The notes under the pieces are model-generated. The model had not been told where the DNA came from and did not search any database. It saw nothing but the letters and a program-made list of their open reading frames with translations. From Lepeophtheirus salmonis (taxonomy: Eukaryota; Arthropoda; Copepoda; Siphonostomatoida; Caligidae), in NCBI RefSeq assembly GCF_016086655.4, contig NC_052136.2, positions 45,934,492-45,998,491 on the forward strand: a stretch of 64,000 nucleotides of DNA, given 5' to 3'. The translations under genes were made by a program, and so were the position numbers. Below are positions 61,138 to 64,000 of this stretch, in pieces (within the stretch, counting starts at the first letter, position 1; every line of letters begins with the position of its first letter).

Positions 61138-62600
61138 GATTTGAGGCGTCGGGGGGTTCTGTCTTTAGTCTCGAAGTGAATTGATAACCCCAATTGTGTA
61201 AAGGAATTATCAAGCTCAAGGGCCTGGCATAGAATATTCATCCCAACAATAAATGGAGGATTTTATTTATTAAATGTTTATGGACCTAATGTTAAGTGTT
61301 CTGCCTTCTTTCAAGCCATTATCAATAAGAGCAAAAATGATATTTATTCACTCTTGACTATTGGTGATCTGAAAGTAGATTTGTATAATTAAAAGGCCGA
61401 CTACCCAAATGTTGAAATTCTGTCTAAACTCATCATAGATATAAGGTTACATTATATCATCAGAATTCTTAGTCCAGAAGATACTATGTCCTGGAGAAGT
61501 GAGAAAAAATCCTCACAGATCGAGTTGGTGCTTGCTTCCTCTTCTATATTCAAGAAGATAATAAAGGCAATCTATCGCCCTCATCATAAATCGGATCATA
61601 AGATGATCAACATCGATATTGAACATAGTCGGACTAAAAACAGGTTTAGAATACCCAGATGGGCAGTGGAGGACAAAAATGTTATCAAAATACTACAAAC
61701 ACGTTTTTTTCCATAATTTTCACCCTTCCTTTAATACAAAAAAGATCGCTGATTTATTTTTTTAAACGGTTAGATCCACCGTCTTACAATATACTTTATA
61801 AAAAAAAGTTTGAAGATGTTTTAGATAATGGTTGTCAATTTTTTACGCATAATTACAAAAGATACTGCAAACCTATTTCGTGTCTCAGAGATAGCTGATA
61901 CAGAATATAAAGAAAAAACCATGTTGTAAATTAAAACATCAAAAAGACATAAAAAATTGGTTCGAATTGGCCTATCAATCACTTATCCACAAGAAATTTC
62001 TTAACTCTTCGATACGCGCTTCCAAAGGCTTGTTGCTGTTAATAAAGCTAATTTTCCTCGGTCTAAATTGGGAACGCAAACGATTTTTACTGAAGATAGC
62101 ATGTCCAAATACAATATCTAAATACATAAAAAATATTTTAATGGAAACAAAACTTCTAGACCCAATTGTATCGATGGAAGGATTTTTACCCAATGCGTGT
62201 AGGAGGTAGTTCCTTACTTAGTCCAACTTGGGAAAGTTCATGAAAATCCATCGGAAACTTCCAAAATTAGTTACTTAAGGCCGGATTACTGTTATCCCTA
62301 AGAAAGATGTGGCAACGGACATTCATATTTGGAGACCGATTAAAATCCTCAATGAGAACTTCAGAATTCTTTCTGGTGTTCTTGCAACTGAAATTGAATC
62401 AATTTTAAATTCCAAAATAGGAAGTGATCAGAAAGGCTTCCTCAAGGGAAGAAAGATTTCTGACATTTCTAGAAATGTACAATCTGCTATTGAGACTGTG
62501 AAACTTTTGAAGCTAATTGCTGTTGACTTCAGCAAGGCTTTTGATTCAATTCCACTTAACAATTTATATATGATTATTTTCATCACTTTTGATTTATTAT
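61138..62600 (+). pseudogene. Non-LTR retrotransposon (LINE) ORF2 relic: endonuclease and RT start
   Basis: ORF2 of such elements nicks target DNA and reverse transcribes the element RNA. The AP-endonuclease half (about 61138-61720) shows GGFYLLNVYGPNVKCSAFFQ, LLTIGDLKVDLYN (the usual GDFN motif), SWRSEKKSSQIELVLASSS (usual S-x-IDxIL) and RPHHKSDHKMINIDIEHSR with the conserved SDH. The linker is frameshifted (61720-62250). The RT start (62284-62600) shows VIPKK, then WRPIKILNENFRILSGVLAT, SDQKGFLKGRKISDISRNVQ and LLKLIAVDFSKAFDSIP, motif A with its catalytic Asp. Sequence stops before the FADD box. The closest layout is Tx1/L1-like, an inference. Stops and shifts make it dead. Confidence 0.8.
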
Positions 62601-62609
62601 AACTCATTT

Positions 62610-64000
62610 ATATTGGACTCCAGACAAACATAAAATTCAAACTAATAACTGTAGAGTTGAAATAAATCTGAGAAGTAAAACTAGATACAAACATTAAAGG
62701 ACTTGGATGGAGAGAAAAGACTTTGAGACTCAACACTACATAGGATTTCTCATTTACCGGGAAATAGTATTTCGATTATGTTTCGTAATTTTTCCTTACC
62801 ATGGAATTATTAATTCAATAATGGTGTGAAATTATTCACAGCATTTTAAAAACTAATCAAAATCATTAACTTTCAAAACATTGATAACGGGGAAGGAAGT
62901 AAAAAAAATCTACAGATGACTACAAATTGAAGCGTAATTCGGTATGTTAGACAAAGTTACACTGTGTTAATCAAGAATGTTAGATGAAATTATAAAGTAA
63001 ATTGACAAAATTCCAAAAATATCTCAACTAATTTGATATTTTCATGTACCTCATTTCTTCATTTTTTCATTCATTTGTTTGGAATGGGGATATGTCAAAT
63101 ATGTATGTAATTAATTTGCAAGGTTATGAGAAAAACTCCTACATATTTTGGACAAAAAAATTCTTTCTTATAAAACATAAATTGAAATAGATCATACATA
63201 GATTGGGTATCAATCTTTATATATCTGCATATTACGGGTATGTATATATATTTCAATGTTACAAAGATGAGGAATCAAAAATACGAGAGCTCTATAGTAA
63301 CTTCTGAAATTAAATAGCTATTTAATAATCCTTTTGGCTTTACAACAATTGTAAATTTAATTAATCTTTAAACCTTCTTTAAAAGTTCATAAATTATAAC
63401 TTGTATAATATATTTACTTAAATTTTGAAAGAGAGCCAGTCAATATACAATTGTTCATTTTTACAAATAAGATTTTTGCATTTTTATTACATAATAACCC
63501 TACATATAGTACGTCGTTACTTCTATTGTATCAGGGTACCTTTTTCCAAAAAGAAACTTAGAAGGAAAGGTCAAAATCAGTTAGTAATAAAAATTCAATT
63601 TTTCACAACTATGAAACTATAATTCATTAATTGTTAGAAATGGTTTACGGCTTAACAAGAACTAAACCTAACAACTTTCAAATACTGATAAGAGGAAAAG
63701 AAACTAAAAAGTCTACAAGTGGCCACGAAACCCAAATTAAACTTTTATGTTAGTGAGATAACACCGTAAAAACGATTTTTTTTTACAGTTCAAATATAGA
63801 ATAGCTCTAAATAATAGAGTAGTTCATAAAATACTTCAATTTCCAAACTGTTGAATGATGTATTATTTAATATTGGAGATCCAACATTCATAAAAATTTC
63901 AAGTTGTAGTAATGTTCACTGTATTTCTCAGTTTCTCCTCCAAAAAATCGTGAAACCACAAAATTTACTACTAGGTAGCTAATTTACTCATTCCTATCAA
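62610..64000. other. AT-rich stretch to window end, nothing seen
   Basis: There is no RT continuation, exon or repeat boundary that I can support. Confidence 0.45.

Larger units (their letters stand above)
42380..64000 (+). other. Presumed downstream intron of the ANKS1-like gene, at least 21.6 kb
   Basis: It begins with GTGAGT. No further ankyrin, SAM or PTB-like exon was recognised on the plus strand. The listed transposon relics lie inside. The stretches 43.2-47.66, 48.5-51.2, 51.75-55.39, 55.89-57.28, 57.5-58.4, 59.2-61.1 and 62.6-64.0 kb are AT-rich with no gene I can support. Confidence 0.5.

Noticed and set aside
1..64000. CRISPR arrays, bacterial operons, phage or plasmid features
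   Set aside because: No regularly spaced identical repeats, no ribosome-binding-site-led gene clusters, and spliced eukaryotic exons are present.

Overview
The window is AT-rich eukaryotic genomic DNA with no bacterial features. It has a spliced gene with GT/AG introns, very long introns, Tc1/mariner and non-LTR relics, MITE-like repeats and poly-A/T tracts. The transposase relics resemble mariner families that I recall as abundant in copepods such as salmon lice. An arthropod, possibly a Lepeophtheirus-like copepod, is therefore my best inference, but no search was run.

Only one gene looks alive. It is a plus-strand ankyrin-repeat gene of the ANKS1 family (Odin/AIDA-1; CG4393 in Drosophila). 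Four consecutive exons are visible at 22900-22986, 41397-41553, 41611-41756 and 42259-42379. They join in one open frame with matching codon phases and encode about five ankyrin repeats. The intron between the first two is 18.4 kb. The next two are 57 and 502 bp. The intron after the last visible exon runs at least 21.6 kb to the window end. The 5' exon(s), the last ankyrin repeat and the expected SAM and PTB domains were not found here.

Region 1-22.9 kb lies upstream of the first visible exon and may itself be intron. It holds a broken minus-strand gene of unknown identity (about 3.5-4.9 kb), a mariner element with TA-flanked ends (6863-7934) and a badly decayed DDX5/DDX17-type DEAD-box helicase copy (15350-16395). 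It also holds three copies of an unusual repeat whose ends carry arrays of 16-bp units (14.8, 16.5-17.1 and 20.2 kb), a LINE 3' fragment (19.5 kb) and an 828-bp deleted mariner (21614-22441).

Region 22.9-42.4 kb, the gene body, holds Tc1/mariner fragments (24.5 and 28.8 kb), a LINE fragment (25.7 kb) and a short LTR retrotransposon with both LTRs (31726-32783). It also holds a MITE (33147-33609) and a 1.2-kb long-arm inverted repeat (35070-36297).

Region 42.4-64 kb holds a mariner C-terminal fragment (42.9 kb), an 833-bp deleted mariner (47665-48497) and an inverted repeat with protein-like arms (51.2-51.7 kb). It also holds a pogo-like MITE (55392-55886), a second copy of the TAGTGTTGTA MITE (57.3 kb) and a LINE endonuclease/RT relic (61.1-62.6 kb). 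The remaining stretches are AT-rich sequence in which I see no gene. I found no convincing new functional system. The most unusual items are the 16-bp-array repeat family and the two large inverted-repeat elements.
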